Source of the DNA: an uncultured Lachnospiraceae bacterium
GTDB taxonomy: Bacteria; Bacillota; Clostridia; Lachnospirales; Lachnospiraceae
Direction of reading: 5' to 3'
DNA length: 64,000 bases
Assembly: GCA_910578645.1 (NCBI GenBank)
Contig: CAJTQI010000001.1
Coordinates: 186,001 to 250,000 of the forward strand
Part shown: one piece after another, positions 41,942 to 50,833 of the stretch
Layout of the letters: each line of letters opens with the position of its first letter
Numbering within the stretch: the stretch's first letter is position 1
Program-made: the position numbers and the translations under genes
The notes under the pieces: generated by a model
What the model saw: the letters and a program-made list of their open reading frames with translations, nothing else
Database searches by the model: none
What the model was told of the DNA's origin: nothing

Positions 41942-43569
41942 AGTAGTTCTCCTTCCAAATCAATAACCGTATTTTCCCAATTCATATCTTCACCGTCAAA
42001 CTTATCCACTCCGTCACCCGAATTAGTTGACGCATCATCCATCTCTTCCAAGTCAACAATCTCGTCATCCAAATCGATAACCGTATCCTCCGAAAGCACA
42101 TAGCTTGGTTGGCGAGCAGCCTTCGTCTTGCGGGCATACACAAGCCCCATAACCTGTATGGCGATTAACGGTGCAAGCGCAACCAACGCAACAATACCGA
42201 AGGCGTCCGTAACTACATTGCCACCCACCGCCGTACATGCCCCCATCGCCAGAGGAAGTAAGAACGTCGATGTCATCGGTCCACTGGCCACACCACCGGA
42301 GTCGAACGCGATACCCACAAAAACCGGAGGCACAAGCCTGCTTAAAATCAATGCCAGTGCATATCCCGGAACGATAATCCAATAAATATTAATACCGGTC
42401 AGCACACGCGTCATGGAAAGCGCCACCGCACACGCCACGCCGATAGACATAGATGCATTCATCATTTTATAAGATACCATACCGCCGGTAATTTCTTCAA
42501 CCTGTTCATTCAATACACGTACTGCCGGCTCCGCTTTCACGATATAATATCCTATTACGATTCCCACAGGAACCAGGCACCATTTAAACATGCTGTCCGC
42601 AAGTCCGCCGCCAAGCAGGCTTCCCACAGGAGCAAAACCAATATTCACACCCGTAAGGAACATAATCAGCCCGATTACCGTATACCCGAATCCCACGGCC
42701 ATTCTCTGTACCTGACGTTTTCTATAGCTGCGCGTGGACGCCTGAAAAATCGCAAACACACCGATTACCGGAAGTATACTCTTAAGTACTTCCTCCGCAT
42801 AACCGGGGGATGACATCACAAACTCTTTCACCACATCCTGCGTTGTCACAAGCTCAGGAATCTTAACAGCCGTATATACCGTCTCCGTAGGATGATAGAA
42901 AATCCCAAGCAGCAAAACCATCAAAATCGGTCCCACACTACAAAGCGCAATCAAACCGAAGCTGTCGTTGCTCCCTTCCTTATCGCTTCGCGCCGCAGAA
43001 AGACCCACGCCCAACGCCATAATAAAAGGTACCGTCATAGGCCCGGTGGTCACGCCGCCCGCATCAAAAGCGACTGCGATAAATTCAGACGGTGTAAAAA
43101 AGGATAAAATAAACATAAATATGTATAATCCTGCCAGAAGCAGGGAGAGCCTTATTTTAAACAAGATACGCAATAGGGCTACAACCGTAAAAACTCCCAC
43201 ACCTGCCGCCACTGTCCAAATTAATACCATATTAGGAATTGCAGCTACTTGGTTCGCCAATACCTGAAGGTCTGGTTCCGAAATCGTGATAATTCCTCCC
43301 ATCAGAAAACAAATGAAAGCCATCACCCAGACACTTTTACTCTTGACAAGTTTACCGCCCACCCCTTGGCCAAGCGGAGTCATCGCCATCTCGGCGCCTA
43401 ACTGGAAAAATCCCATACCCACGATTAACAGTACAGCCCCGGTAAGAAACAGTACCAATGTACTGACTTTCATCGGCACAAGCGTAATCGTCAGAACAAG
43501 TACAATCATCGTGATTGGCAATACGCTCGAAAGGGATTCTCTGATTTTTTCTTTCAGTTTCTCATTCAT
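41938..43569 (-). CDS. DUF1538 membrane protein, duplicated
   Basis: A 543-residue polytopic protein with two copies of the DUF1538 unit (about residues 10-235 and 265-490). Each copy has roughly six helices and a conserved re-entrant-like signature: FIAVAFDAGGVTTGPMTVPF in the first and VFVGIAFDSGGVASGPMTST in the second. The repeated AFD(A/S)GGVxxGPMT element suggests a pseudo-symmetric transporter. The C-terminal 60 residues are acidic and contain two similar TVIDL segments (DTVIDLDDE, NTVIDLEGE). Start at MNEKLKEKIRES. The downstream tandem PII-like gene overlaps it. Cargo unknown. Confidence 0.85.
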   Translation of the reverse strand: MNEKLKEKIRESLSSVLPITMIVLVLTITLVPMKVSTLVLFLTGAVLLIVGMGFFQLGAEMAMTPLGQGVGGKLVKSKSVWVMAFICFLMGGIITISEPDLQVLANQVAAIPNMVLIWTVAAGVGVFTVVALLRILFKIRLSLLLAGLYIFMFILSFFTPSEFIAVAFDAGGVTTGPMTVPFIMALGVGLSAARSDKEGSNDSFGLIALCSVGPILMVLLLGIFYHPTETVYTAVKIPELVTTQDVVKEFVMSSPGYAEEVLKSILPVIGVFAIFQASTRSYRKRQVQRMAVGFGYTVIGLIMFLTGVNIGFAPVGSLLGGGLADSMFKWCLVPVGIVIGYYIVKAEPAVRVLNEQVEEITGGMVSYKMMNASMSIGVACAVALSMTRVLTGINIYWIIVPGYALALILSRLVPPVFVGIAFDSGGVASGPMTSTFLLPLAMGACTAVGGNVVTDAFGIVALVALAPLIAIQVMGLVYARKTKAARQPSYVLSEDTVIDLDDEIVDLEEMDDASTNSGDGVDKFDGEDMNWENTVIDLEGELL

Positions 43570-43688
43570 ATCGTCCCGGCATCCTCCCCTCCAATACAAT
43601 GTATTATATGATTCATCCTACAGGAAATTACGCAAAAATAAAACCCAATATAGCGTAAAGAGTTTGCTAAGATTTTTCTGGCGCCTCC

Positions 43689-43726
43689 AAAAACTAAGGA
43701 CAGAGGAAATATTGTTTCCCCTGCCC
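43689..43726 (-). terminator. Hairpin with T-tract between microprotein and DUF1538 gene
   Basis: Minus-strand GGGCAGGGGAAA (43715-43726), loop CAATA, TTTCCTCTGTCC (43698-43709), then TTAGTTTTTGG. Twelve pairs including two G-T. It may end the microprotein transcript or attenuate reading into the DUF1538 operon. Confidence 0.65.
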
Positions 43727-43781
43727 TATTGTCTTTAGCCCGTATACTGTATCAGCCAACCGGTAAAATAACGGTCACTTA

Positions 43782-43898
43782 TTATTCATCCTCCCCAATG
43801 TCCTGGGATGCCGCCACCGCAGAAACAACGGAAGATACCACCGCAATCACCACCGGAATAATTACAACTACCAAACCGCCTGCCAATAATAAGAACAT
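43782..43898 (-). CDS. 38-aa single-helix membrane microprotein
   Basis: ATG at 43896-43898 with a textbook SD (GGAGG, six bases before). The product begins MFLLLAGGLVVVIIPVVIAV, one hydrophobic helix, continues SSVVSAVAAS and ends QDIGEDE with an acidic tail. It lies about 210 bases upstream of the duplicated DUF1538 gene on the same strand, with a terminator-like hairpin between. Such small hydrophobic proteins often act as accessory subunits or regulators of larger transporters, so partnership with DUF1538 is a reasonable inference. It is too short to be assigned to a family by eye, but the SD and codon pattern support it as real. Confidence 0.65.
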   Translation of the reverse strand: MFLLLAGGLVVVIIPVVIAVVSSVVSAVAASQDIGEDE

Positions 43899-43935
43899 AC
43901 CTTACCTCCTATACATATCCGTCTATCGCTTCATA

Positions 43936-44100
43936 CTAGTGTACTGACACGTTCATTTTCAGACAAATAGCGCCGAATGAATTTTCAGCCTGCAAGGCGA
44001 CTGAACGAGGCGATGCGGTGGCATCGTTGAGTGAAGCCAACGCTGCAGATAGAAATTCAGGCAAGCAATTTGTCGAAATATCAACGTGTCAATACACTAG
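43936..44100. mobile_element. 165-bp MITE-like palindromic element
   Basis: Terminal 33-base inverted repeats at 43936-43968 and 44068-44100, both starting CTAGTGTA-y-TGACACGTT and ending GACAAAT, with about five mismatches. Inside, TGAATTTTCAGCCTGCA pairs with TGCAGATAGAAATTCA, and the centre is CGATGC-GGTG-GCATCG. The whole unit is one imperfect hairpin with no coding capacity. It lies just upstream of the microprotein gene and downstream end of nothing on the plus side, in a 400-base gap that otherwise holds only the tRNA promoter region. Confidence 0.7.
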
Positions 44101-44210
44101 GTATTGCCAACTAATATTTATTTTACACGGAACAGACATGTATTGCAACAAGTTTTAAAGCAGCCAATTATTTTTACACAATATTTATTTATTGAATATT
44201 AAAAAAATCG

Positions 44211-44239
44211 TTGACAAACATTTATTCTGCATATATAAT
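44211..44239 (+). promoter_or_regulatory. Promoter of tRNA-Ser
   Basis: TTGACA (44211-44216), 17-base spacer, TATAAT (44234-44239): a perfect sigma-A promoter 58 bases before the tRNA. Confidence 0.88.
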
Positions 44240-44297
44240 TATATGTGCGTTGTAATAAGCGTAGAACTTTATATTGGTAGAGGAAAGTTCAGACTAG

Positions 44298-44385
44298 GGA
44301 GAAATACTCAAGAGGCTGAAGAGGCGCCCCTGCTAAGGGTGTAGGTCGCTTACGCGGCGCGAGGGTTCAAATCCCTCTTTCTCCG
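44298..44385 (+). tRNA. tRNA-Ser (anticodon GCU)
   Basis: An 88-base class II tRNA. The acceptor stem GGAGAAA pairs with TTTCTCC, discriminator G. The anticodon arm CGCCC-CTGCTAA-GGGTG gives anticodon GCT, reading AGC/AGU. A long variable arm (GTAGGTCGCTTACGCGGCGC) and the T arm GAGGGTTCAAATCCCTC are present. CCA is not encoded. No integrase or attachment-site duplication was seen beside it. Confidence 0.95.
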
Positions 44386-44392
44386 CTCATAA

Positions 44393-44421
44393 AAACCACC
44401 GTGGAAACGGTGGTTTTTTTT
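44393..44421 (+). terminator. Terminator after tRNA-Ser (usable from both sides)
   Basis: AACCACCGT-GGAA-ACGGTGGTT followed by TTTTTTT on the plus strand. The minus strand also has TTTTT after the stem, so it can end the convergent fumarase transcript. Confidence 0.92.
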
Positions 44422-44498
44422 ATTTGGACAATCCCATGACTTATTCAATATTATGTATGCCGACCGATATCTACAGTCATATACATATATTTGGTATC

Positions 44499-45050
44499 CT
44501 ACAAGGAAACATACTCTTCCATCGACGTATCATACAGATTATTCCCCTGAGAATCAATCACAACAATGACCGGGAAATTCTCTACTTCCAATTTGCGGAC
44601 TGCCTCAGTGCCAAGGTCATCATAGGCGACCACTTCCGATTTTGTAATCGACTTAGAGAGCAAAGCTCCTGCACCTCCCACAGCCGCAAAATATACCGCA
44701 CTGTTTCTGACAATGGCATCCCTCACCGCATCACAGCGTCTTCCTTTGCCAATCATTCCCACAAGCCCCATATCCAACAAGTCAGGGGTATACTTATCCA
44801 TGCGGCTGGCAGTGGTGGGCCCCGCAGAGCCAATGGCCCTGCCCTCCCTTGCGGGGGACGGTCCCATATAATAAACCACGTTTCCATCTAGCGGAAAGGG
44901 AAGTGCCTCCCCCCTCTCCAATGTCTCCTGCATTCTTTTATGTGCCGCATCCCTGGCAGTATAAATGGTTCCGGTTATGTATACATAATCGCCGGAATGC
45001 AGTTTTGCCGCTTCTTCTTTACTGATTGGTGCCTGTATATGCCGTTCCAT
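44499..45050 (-). CDS. Fumarate hydratase class I, beta subunit
   Basis: A 183-residue protein matching the C-terminal half of single-chain class I fumarases and the L(+)-tartrate dehydratase beta subunit. Visible: LHSGDYVYITGTIYTARDAA, VVYYMGPSPAREGRAIGSAG, PTTASRMDKYTP and KGRRCDAVRDAIVRN, with VAYDDLGTEAVRKL near the end. With the alpha subunit it interconverts fumarate and malate in the anaerobic dicarboxylate pathway. Start MERHIQAPISK chosen because GGGTGGGACA is adjacent. It follows the alpha-subunit gene by about 95 bases. Confidence 0.9.
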   Translation of the reverse strand: MERHIQAPISKEEAAKLHSGDYVYITGTIYTARDAAHKRMQETLERGEALPFPLDGNVVYYMGPSPAREGRAIGSAGPTTASRMDKYTPDLLDMGLVGMIGKGRRCDAVRDAIVRNSAVYFAAVGGAGALLSKSITKSEVVAYDDLGTEAVRKLEVENFPVIVVIDSQGNNLYDTSMEEYVSL

Positions 45051-45144
45051 TGTCCCACCCATTCTAAAGCCGCTTCATGGCTTTTCCTATTTTACTGACC
45101 CTCAAAGTTTTGTTTTTATGCTGCAATCTATACGGTTTACTTCC

Positions 45145-45987
45145 CTATATTGTCCGCACCACATGCCTGTTCACATGACAGCAGATATTAACCGCCACCG
45201 GAAGGCCGGCAATATGTGTCGGATAAGTATTAATATTGACCGCCAATGCCGTAGTCGTACCACCCAATCCTCCAGGTCCGATTCCTGTGTGGTTAATCCT
45301 TTCTAACAATTCCTCCTCCAATTCCCTGACGTAAGGAATACCGGAACGTTCATCTACCGGCCTGGTCAGAGCTTTCTTCGCCAACAGCGCACATTTTTCA
45401 AAGGTACCGCCAATTCCTACACCAACCACCATCGGCGGACACGCATTCGGTCCTGCATCCCTCACCGCCGTCAAGATTGCACCTTTTACACCTTCTATAC
45501 CGTCCGCAGGCTTAAGCATAAACACACGGCTCATATTTTCACTTCCAAATCCCTTAGGCGCAACCGTTATCTTAAGGCATTCACCCGGAACGATATCATA
45601 ATGGATAACCGCGGGAGTATTGTCTTTCGTATTTTCACGCTTCAAAGGGTCCCCCACTACAGATTTACGTAAATACCCTTCTGTGTATCCTTGCCTGACG
45701 CCCTCATTGACCGCATCCTCCAGGGATCCCCCCGTCAAATGTACATCTTGTCCAATCTCCATAAAGATAACGGCCATACCAGTATCCTGACAGATAGGTA
45801 TCATGTCCTCTCCTGCAATTTTGAGATTATCCTGAAGCTGACACAGTATCTGTCTTCCCAGAGGCGATTTTTCATCCGCCGCCGCCTGTTTCATGGCTGC
45901 ATCCATATCCTTTGCAAGAAAATGGTTCGCCTCGATACACATCTCCTTAATATTTATCGTAACCTCAGCCACATCTATTGTCCGCAT
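45145..45987 (-). CDS. Fumarate hydratase class I, alpha subunit (iron-sulfur)
   Basis: A 280-residue catalytic subunit holding the 4Fe-4S cluster. The three cluster-ligand regions are visible: PICQDTGMAVIFMEIGQD, DAGPNACPPMVVGVGIGGTF and the later NHTGIGPGGLGGTTTALAVN segment of the family, with KGFGSENMSRVFML between. Split alpha/beta fumarases are normal in Clostridia and archaea, and the same family includes tartrate dehydratase, so substrate is probable rather than certain. SD GAAGGACGG is directly before the ATG. It leads a two-gene unit ending at the bidirectional terminator near 44400. Confidence 0.92.
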   Translation of the reverse strand: MRTIDVAEVTINIKEMCIEANHFLAKDMDAAMKQAAADEKSPLGRQILCQLQDNLKIAGEDMIPICQDTGMAVIFMEIGQDVHLTGGSLEDAVNEGVRQGYTEGYLRKSVVGDPLKRENTKDNTPAVIHYDIVPGECLKITVAPKGFGSENMSRVFMLKPADGIEGVKGAILTAVRDAGPNACPPMVVGVGIGGTFEKCALLAKKALTRPVDERSGIPYVRELEEELLERINHTGIGPGGLGGTTTALAVNINTYPTHIAGLPVAVNICCHVNRHVVRTI

Positions 45988-46032
45988 CCGTCCTTCTTAT
46001 CCTTTCGCCTGTCTGATACACCAATAAATATC

Positions 46033-46443
46033 TTACTGGCAAATCTGTTCATAAATCTTCCCAAGTTCTTCCTGGCTAACCTCCTGAGGCTTCCATCCGA
46101 TGCTCTGCCCGTCTGTCCGGTATCTGGGAATCAGGTGCATATGGAAATGAAAAACTGTCTGTCCTGCCATCTCTCCGTTGTTCTGTACCACATTCAGCCC
46201 TTCACATCCAAGACGTTTCATCATCTTGTCAGCCATCTTCTTGGCAACCTTCATGGCTTCTCCCGCGGTCTCCTCCGGTAACTCAAAAAGATTTGCATAA
46301 TGTTCCTTAGGCAAAATAAGGGCATGTCCTTTCGTAGCCGGCCCTAAATCCAAAATAATCCGGAAATTATCGTCCTCATACAGTGTCTTGGACGGAATCT
46401 CACCATTTGCTATTTTACAAAAAATACAATTTGTCTCTTTCAT
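46033..46443 (-). CDS. HIT family nucleotide hydrolase
   Basis: A 136-residue HIT protein with the catalytic HxHxH motif as QTVFHFHMHLIP (residues about 94-105) and the N-terminal CIFCKIANGEIPSKTLYED, which provides the zinc-binding Cys pair. Family members split dinucleoside polyphosphates or nucleotide phosphoramidates. SD GGAGG six bases before the ATG. Single gene between the fumarase operon (45 bases) and the SCP2-fusion gene (26 bases). Confidence 0.95.
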   Translation of the reverse strand: MKETNCIFCKIANGEIPSKTLYEDDNFRIILDLGPATKGHALILPKEHYANLFELPEETAGEAMKVAKKMADKMMKRLGCEGLNVVQNNGEMAGQTVFHFHMHLIPRYRTDGQSIGWKPQEVSQEELGKIYEQICQ

Positions 46444-46468
46444 ATTTATCCTCCATTTATACTATAAA

Positions 46469-47482
46469 TTAAATACCGTTACCGGGCGCAGCACCGAATA
46501 TAAGAACCTGGTCCAGCGCCCTGAGTACCTTAAAATCACCTTTCATCCTCATATCTCCTGCCATAAAAGAAGTCTGAAAAGTATTTTTTCCTGTGACAAT
46601 ATCTTTAAAAGCATCCCTGGTTAGCAACATTTCCACATCTGCCTGTTGCCCCTCACCATAAAAACACTGTAAATTTCCGCCGTTAATCTGTATCATAAGC
46701 GGCGTCTTTTTTTCCTCAAGCACTACTTTATAACTGGCAGCCAAACCTGGATGCGGCTTGAAATGTTGCTGTATTTCCTTAAGGAATTCTGTGGTGTCTT
46801 CTTTCTCGTTGCTTCCCATCATATTCCTAAACATACTTGCCAATTCCTGAATATCCGCCTTCTGCCTCTGTACATAAGTATCATCCGACACATACTCAGA
46901 GAGTTGCTCTGACTCCTGGGGGGTAAAATTAATATTCTTCATAATGGCAACTTTCTGTTTTACGGCCTGGTTGCTTGCCGGCAGACATGCCATCTTCTGG
47001 TTAATCGTACGGTAAAGATTCTCCGCTTTCTTTTCTATTATCCGGATATATTCATCATTTCCCTCAAGCATAGAAGTGTCGGTAATATACCCGCAGATAC
47101 CGTCACTGGGCCGCCCGCCAAGTATCTCCCACGAAGCAATCAGGTCAAGGTGCCCTTCTTTCTCCCCATACGTAGTCGACATGACAACCGGACACATATA
47201 TATTTCACTGATTCTCTCCTTATCGCCATACAGCCAGCAGGAATCTAAAAACTGCTGCATATAGCCTCCTATCCCATACCATTCAACCGTAGTGGCAAGT
47301 ATCACACCGTCGGCGTCTTTTAAGCTCTGTGGAAGAGTCGTAATATTATTTTTTAGCTCGTAAAGCTGAAAACATTCAACCTTAACGCGAAGCTCCTCCA
47401 ACACTTCCTTCATTTTATTTATAACAAAAAGTGTCGGGTCGTCCATGAGTCCCCTGCCGCCATAATAAATATTAATTTTCAT
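46469..47482 (-). CDS. Flavodoxin-like NAD(P)H oxidoreductase fused to SCP2 domain
   Basis: A 337-residue protein. Residues 1-170 form a flavodoxin-like fold of the iron-sulfur flavoprotein/NADPH-dependent FMN reductase type (MKINIYYGGRGLMDDPTLFV, DADGVILATTVEWYGIGGYM, CPVVMSTTYGEKEGHLDLI). Residues about 235-337 match an SCP2 sterol-carrier-like domain (KTPLMIQINGGNLQCFYGEG, LLTRDAFKDIVTGKNTFQTS, KGDFKVLRALDQVL). A lipid-binding domain joined to a flavoprotein is uncommon; a redox reaction on a hydrophobic substrate is inference. Start MKINIYYGG overlaps the rhomboid stop by 11 bases, so translation is coupled. Confidence 0.8.
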   Translation of the reverse strand: MKINIYYGGRGLMDDPTLFVINKMKEVLEELRVKVECFQLYELKNNITTLPQSLKDADGVILATTVEWYGIGGYMQQFLDSCWLYGDKERISEIYMCPVVMSTTYGEKEGHLDLIASWEILGGRPSDGICGYITDTSMLEGNDEYIRIIEKKAENLYRTINQKMACLPASNQAVKQKVAIMKNINFTPQESEQLSEYVSDDTYVQRQKADIQELASMFRNMMGSNEKEDTTEFLKEIQQHFKPHPGLAASYKVVLEEKKTPLMIQINGGNLQCFYGEGQQADVEMLLTRDAFKDIVTGKNTFQTSFMAGDMRMKGDFKVLRALDQVLIFGAAPGNGI

Positions 47483-48554
47483 TGATATCTCTATCCTTTC
47501 CTGTTCTGACATGAGAATGCAGCATCAACACAATGGCCATCACCGCAAATCCCACCAAAAGTCCTCCTATATGGGCGGCATTATTGATACCTTCGCTGGT
47601 AAAGCCGCAATATAAAGAAAACATTATCGCAAACGCCACTCTTCCCACAGTCATGCGCCCCTGTATGCCGCGGTTCATGATTGCAAGAAGGAACAGCGCA
47701 CCTTCCACACCAAAAACTGCGCCGCTTGCCCCTGCAGAATGGTAATATACTCCCGATACTAGCTCATATACCATGGAAAAAATACCACCTGAAATTCCAG
47801 ATAGAAAATAAAGCACTGCATATGGAATACGTCCTATTTTCTCCTCCACCAATTCACCGACATAATACAGCACAATCATATTACTAAAAAGATGCTGTAC
47901 ATCCCAATGCAGGAACATGGATGTCAGGATGCGGTAGTAAGAACCGTCTTCCATAATATCCCTCACGCCACAAGCACCTTTATTATATAACAAGTCTCCC
48001 GTAAATGTACATATGAGAAATACAATCACATTGGCTGCCACCAGACAAATATTCACCCATGGCAGTCCCACCATCTTCTCCTTATTCCATTTTCTATGGA
48101 CAAATACCTTTCTCGCCTCTCCTGCCTGCTCTACATCCGCATTATCTTGATAGCCTGCGGAAACTGTCAAAAACTTTTCCAAAATCGTCTTAAGTCCATA
48201 GAAATCCGGTGTCTGGTTTTCATGAATCATCAATCGTCCCATACCTGTATCAATTATCCAGCAAAAAGAATCCCCTGTGCATAGCTTCTTTGCCTTATCT
48301 GTGTCGGTGCTTAAGACTAATGACAGCATATGTACATCCTTCTCACCTTTTTGTGCAAAAAACTGTATAATCTTCTCTTTTAGATGGACATACTGGTCTT
48401 GGGAAATATATAATCCCGCTTTGTAATCAATGACAAATATTACCGTAATACCCTGGTTTTCCCTGCGCCAGTAAAAAGTAAACTCAGGTAAATTAGATGG
48501 GATTTTATTATATCCGTTTGTATCAAATAAATGCCCAATTTGTTCCTGTAACAT
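47472..48554 (-). CDS. Rhomboid family intramembrane serine protease
   Basis: A 360-residue protein. The first 170 residues are cytoplasmic and of unknown fold; the rest is a six- or seven-helix rhomboid domain. Catalytic Ser lies in HSAGASGAVFGVEG and catalytic His in NNAAHIGGLLVGF; the HxxxN element is WDVQHLFSNMIVLYYVGELV. Rhomboids cut transmembrane helices of target proteins. Start MLQEQIGHLFD has GAGGT five bases upstream; the longer GTG start has no SD. It overlaps the downstream flavoprotein gene. The N-terminal domain is similar in size to those of Firmicutes GluP-like rhomboids. Confidence 0.9.
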   Translation of the reverse strand: MLQEQIGHLFDTNGYNKIPSNLPEFTFYWRRENQGITVIFVIDYKAGLYISQDQYVHLKEKIIQFFAQKGEKDVHMLSLVLSTDTDKAKKLCTGDSFCWIIDTGMGRLMIHENQTPDFYGLKTILEKFLTVSAGYQDNADVEQAGEARKVFVHRKWNKEKMVGLPWVNICLVAANVIVFLICTFTGDLLYNKGACGVRDIMEDGSYYRILTSMFLHWDVQHLFSNMIVLYYVGELVEEKIGRIPYAVLYFLSGISGGIFSMVYELVSGVYYHSAGASGAVFGVEGALFLLAIMNRGIQGRMTVGRVAFAIMFSLYCGFTSEGINNAAHIGGLLVGFAVMAIVLMLHSHVRTGKDRDINEN

Positions 48555-48768
48555 GACATACCTCATGTGTGGATTCACATAATCAATCTTACTCGAAAAT
48601 TTAATGTTCTCTTAAATTATAATACGCTCTTATTCTCACCTGCTACTATGAGAAATTTATTTTTTACACTACCCTTTTGAGGTTATCATTTTCAATATGT
48701 CATGTCAAATTATTTACTACAAAAGTTTATGCAAAACTCCAGTACGGAGTATAACTTGTTGCGCTATG

Positions 48769-50301
48769 CTATCGGTAACAATAATTTAAATTTCCAAACC
48801 TTATTTCGTCACCCGGTTCAATCTCCACAGTCTCCTGCGGCTGCATACGCAACCCATTCTTGTATGTTCCATTGGTAGAATTCATATCCGTCAAAAGAAC
48901 TTTCTCTCCTTCTTTATTAAATCTGGCGTGGATTCTGCTGACCGAATCATCCGGCAGCACATAATCCACACAACCCGCCATCTTCCCAACCGTACAAGGG
49001 AACTGTTTTAATTCAATATGTTGTTTATTTTTCTTGTCCACTGCATAAAGCTTGCATTCCGTCTCCCTGCTTGTGTCAAAAAAAACCGTATTCCCACAAG
49101 CATTATTTCCTTGCGTCGTAACTGGCTCCGGCTTTGCCGCAGGCTCTTTACCTTGCCCTGCTGTCATTGTCCGGCGGGATACAGACATAGAACCTGCCAC
49201 ACTTAAATTCATATCTTTGTCCAGTACATATTCCATCGGAATCTCCCCTGGTTCCTCATAATATCCGGTACTTTGTCCGGCTCCCACAGATTCCGGCATC
49301 TTCTGCTCCTGATTCTTTTTTCCCGTAGCCGCTTGCCCGCTGCCAAGTCCTCCCGTCCCTTTACTTTGTGTACCATTTTTCTTACATTTCCCGAAATATC
49401 CTGCCAAACAGAGGGCTAAACATACTGCCATAACCGCCATAGACGCACACAATACAATTTCTTCTTCCTGTGTCAGTTCATATATACTACGCACGGCGTA
49501 GGCTCCCGCCATGCCAAATGCCGCCACCGCCGCACAGACAGGATAAATTCTACTGTGTCTGGGCCCCGATTTACCATCAATCATCCTTATACTACTTTCT
49601 TTCTCATCGTCTCTCCTACTATACTCTTCACTATAACCGGGACTTGCTCCTGTTGTCTGCCCGTTATACTGCTGCTCGGAACACGCTCCTGCTACAGATA
49701 TATCCTCCGCGTCATATAACGCCGTACTGCTTTCAACCAATTCCGTCCGCTGCGGCCCTTCTTCTTCCAAAATCTGCAAGGCGTCTTCTATGGAAAAACA
49801 AGGTTCCTCGCAGTTTTCACAGATTCGGTACATATCTTCTGTAAGCTGCCTGTCTTCTGTATCGATGTGTTCCAACAAGAAATCCATTAGCGCCCTGTAG
49901 ACAGCCCCATCCTGTGCCTGATAATCCGGATAATACAGACCAATATAATTCTGGTTTGCCAAATCATAATAAATGTGTTGGGGAAGCAGAACCAATGCGC
50001 TCTCCTCCATGAAATATCCTGCTAATTTGCCACATATCCCATGAAGCTGCCACAACAAGTCTTTTACCTGTTTACCAGACATTTTCTTATCCCTGTAAAG
50101 GCTCTCTAATGTTGTTCTTGAACTGATGTCATAATAATAATATGTAGTACCGTTCATATGTCGCACAGAGCATCTAAGTATCTCGCCGATTTTACCCGAT
50201 GTAAGAATCTGATACTGATAGCTCCTGGAGGCTGCCTCTCTTCCACACCGCAGTATCATATAATTATGCCTGTAGTCCCTGTAATACTTTGCCTCTAACA
50301 T
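48769..50301 (-). CDS. FHA domain protein with DUF6382-like N-terminus (Tad locus)
   Basis: A 510-residue protein. Residues 1-170 (YQYQILTSGKIGEILRCSVR, DLLWQLHGICGKLAGYFMEE) resemble the DUF6382 pseudokinase-like domain. Two hydrophobic segments sit near 255-305 (VCAAVAAFGMAGAYAVRSIY, IVLCASMAVMAVCLALCLAG). The C-terminal FHA domain (about 420-510) shows PDDSVSRIHARFNKEGEKVL and TDMNSTNGTYKNGLRMQP, the phospho-threonine-binding loops. It is the last gene of the Tad pilus operon and probably senses phosphorylation outside or at the membrane. SD GGGGGAT precedes the ATG. Confidence 0.88.
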   Translation of the reverse strand: MLEAKYYRDYRHNYMILRCGREAASRSYQYQILTSGKIGEILRCSVRHMNGTTYYYYDISSRTTLESLYRDKKMSGKQVKDLLWQLHGICGKLAGYFMEESALVLLPQHIYYDLANQNYIGLYYPDYQAQDGAVYRALMDFLLEHIDTEDRQLTEDMYRICENCEEPCFSIEDALQILEEEGPQRTELVESSTALYDAEDISVAGACSEQQYNGQTTGASPGYSEEYSRRDDEKESSIRMIDGKSGPRHSRIYPVCAAVAAFGMAGAYAVRSIYELTQEEEIVLCASMAVMAVCLALCLAGYFGKCKKNGTQSKGTGGLGSGQAATGKKNQEQKMPESVGAGQSTGYYEEPGEIPMEYVLDKDMNLSVAGSMSVSRRTMTAGQGKEPAAKPEPVTTQGNNACGNTVFFDTSRETECKLYAVDKKNKQHIELKQFPCTVGKMAGCVDYVLPDDSVSRIHARFNKEGEKVLLTDMNSTNGTYKNGLRMQPQETVEIEPGDEIRFGNLNYCYR

Positions 50302-50314
50302 ATAATCCCCCTTC

Positions 50315-50833
50315 TTAATTTACCATATTCCCCACCCACCTGCTCTTACGTATTATATGCGTCGGATTTATAATCTGCGCCCTGGCACGAGTACGAATTT
50401 TCCACCCCGGAGCACTATGCATTGTAAAAGCAGAGTGAATGGGAACTTTAACCTGGCATTCTCCTGTCACATCCGTGACATTACCTTTCCGGTCTACAGT
50501 TCCGTGTACTTCCCCGGTTCCGAAATATTTCTTTCCGAACTGCTCTTTCATATGCGAGCTGATATAAGGCACAACATTGTCTTCCTGCTTCTGTATGCTA
50601 CCCCGAAAGCACACCCCATAGGCATCCTGAAATAACACACATTTATCATATGAATAAAAAGAAAGATAGATAAGCAACACAAAGACAAATACTGTCCATG
50701 TTATAATAAAAGACGCCTCCACTGTCATATACCCGTGGAGCTTCTTGCACACTGCCCCTCTTATACATCCACAGCTTTGTTCCTTCATCCGGTTTATTAT
50801 TCGTCCAAATTTTTTACCCTCTATATACAGCAC
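50315..50833 (-). CDS. TadE-like pseudopilin
   Basis: A 172-residue protein with a basic leader ending in a class III prepilin-type site (KLHGYMTVEASFIITWTVFV), where Glu is at +5 as in TadE/TadF. One hydrophobic helix follows. Between about 60 and 172 is a beta-rich extracytoplasmic part. It overlaps the prepilin peptidase gene by 13 bases and starts with GTG, with GGGGGTGTT ahead; an ATG 15 codons inside lacks an SD. It should be processed by the peptidase encoded next to it and contribute to pilus assembly. Confidence 0.82.
   Translation of the reverse strand: MLYIEGKKFGRIINRMKEQSCGCIRGAVCKKLHGYMTVEASFIITWTVFVFVLLIYLSFYSYDKCVLFQDAYGVCFRGSIQKQEDNVVPYISSHMKEQFGKKYFGTGEVHGTVDRKGNVTDVTGECQVKVPIHSAFTMHSAPGWKIRTRARAQIINPTHIIRKSRWVGNMVN

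Noticed and set aside
44298..44421. Integration site for a mobile element at tRNA-Ser
   Set aside because: No integrase, no 3'-end duplication and no phage or conjugation genes on either side.
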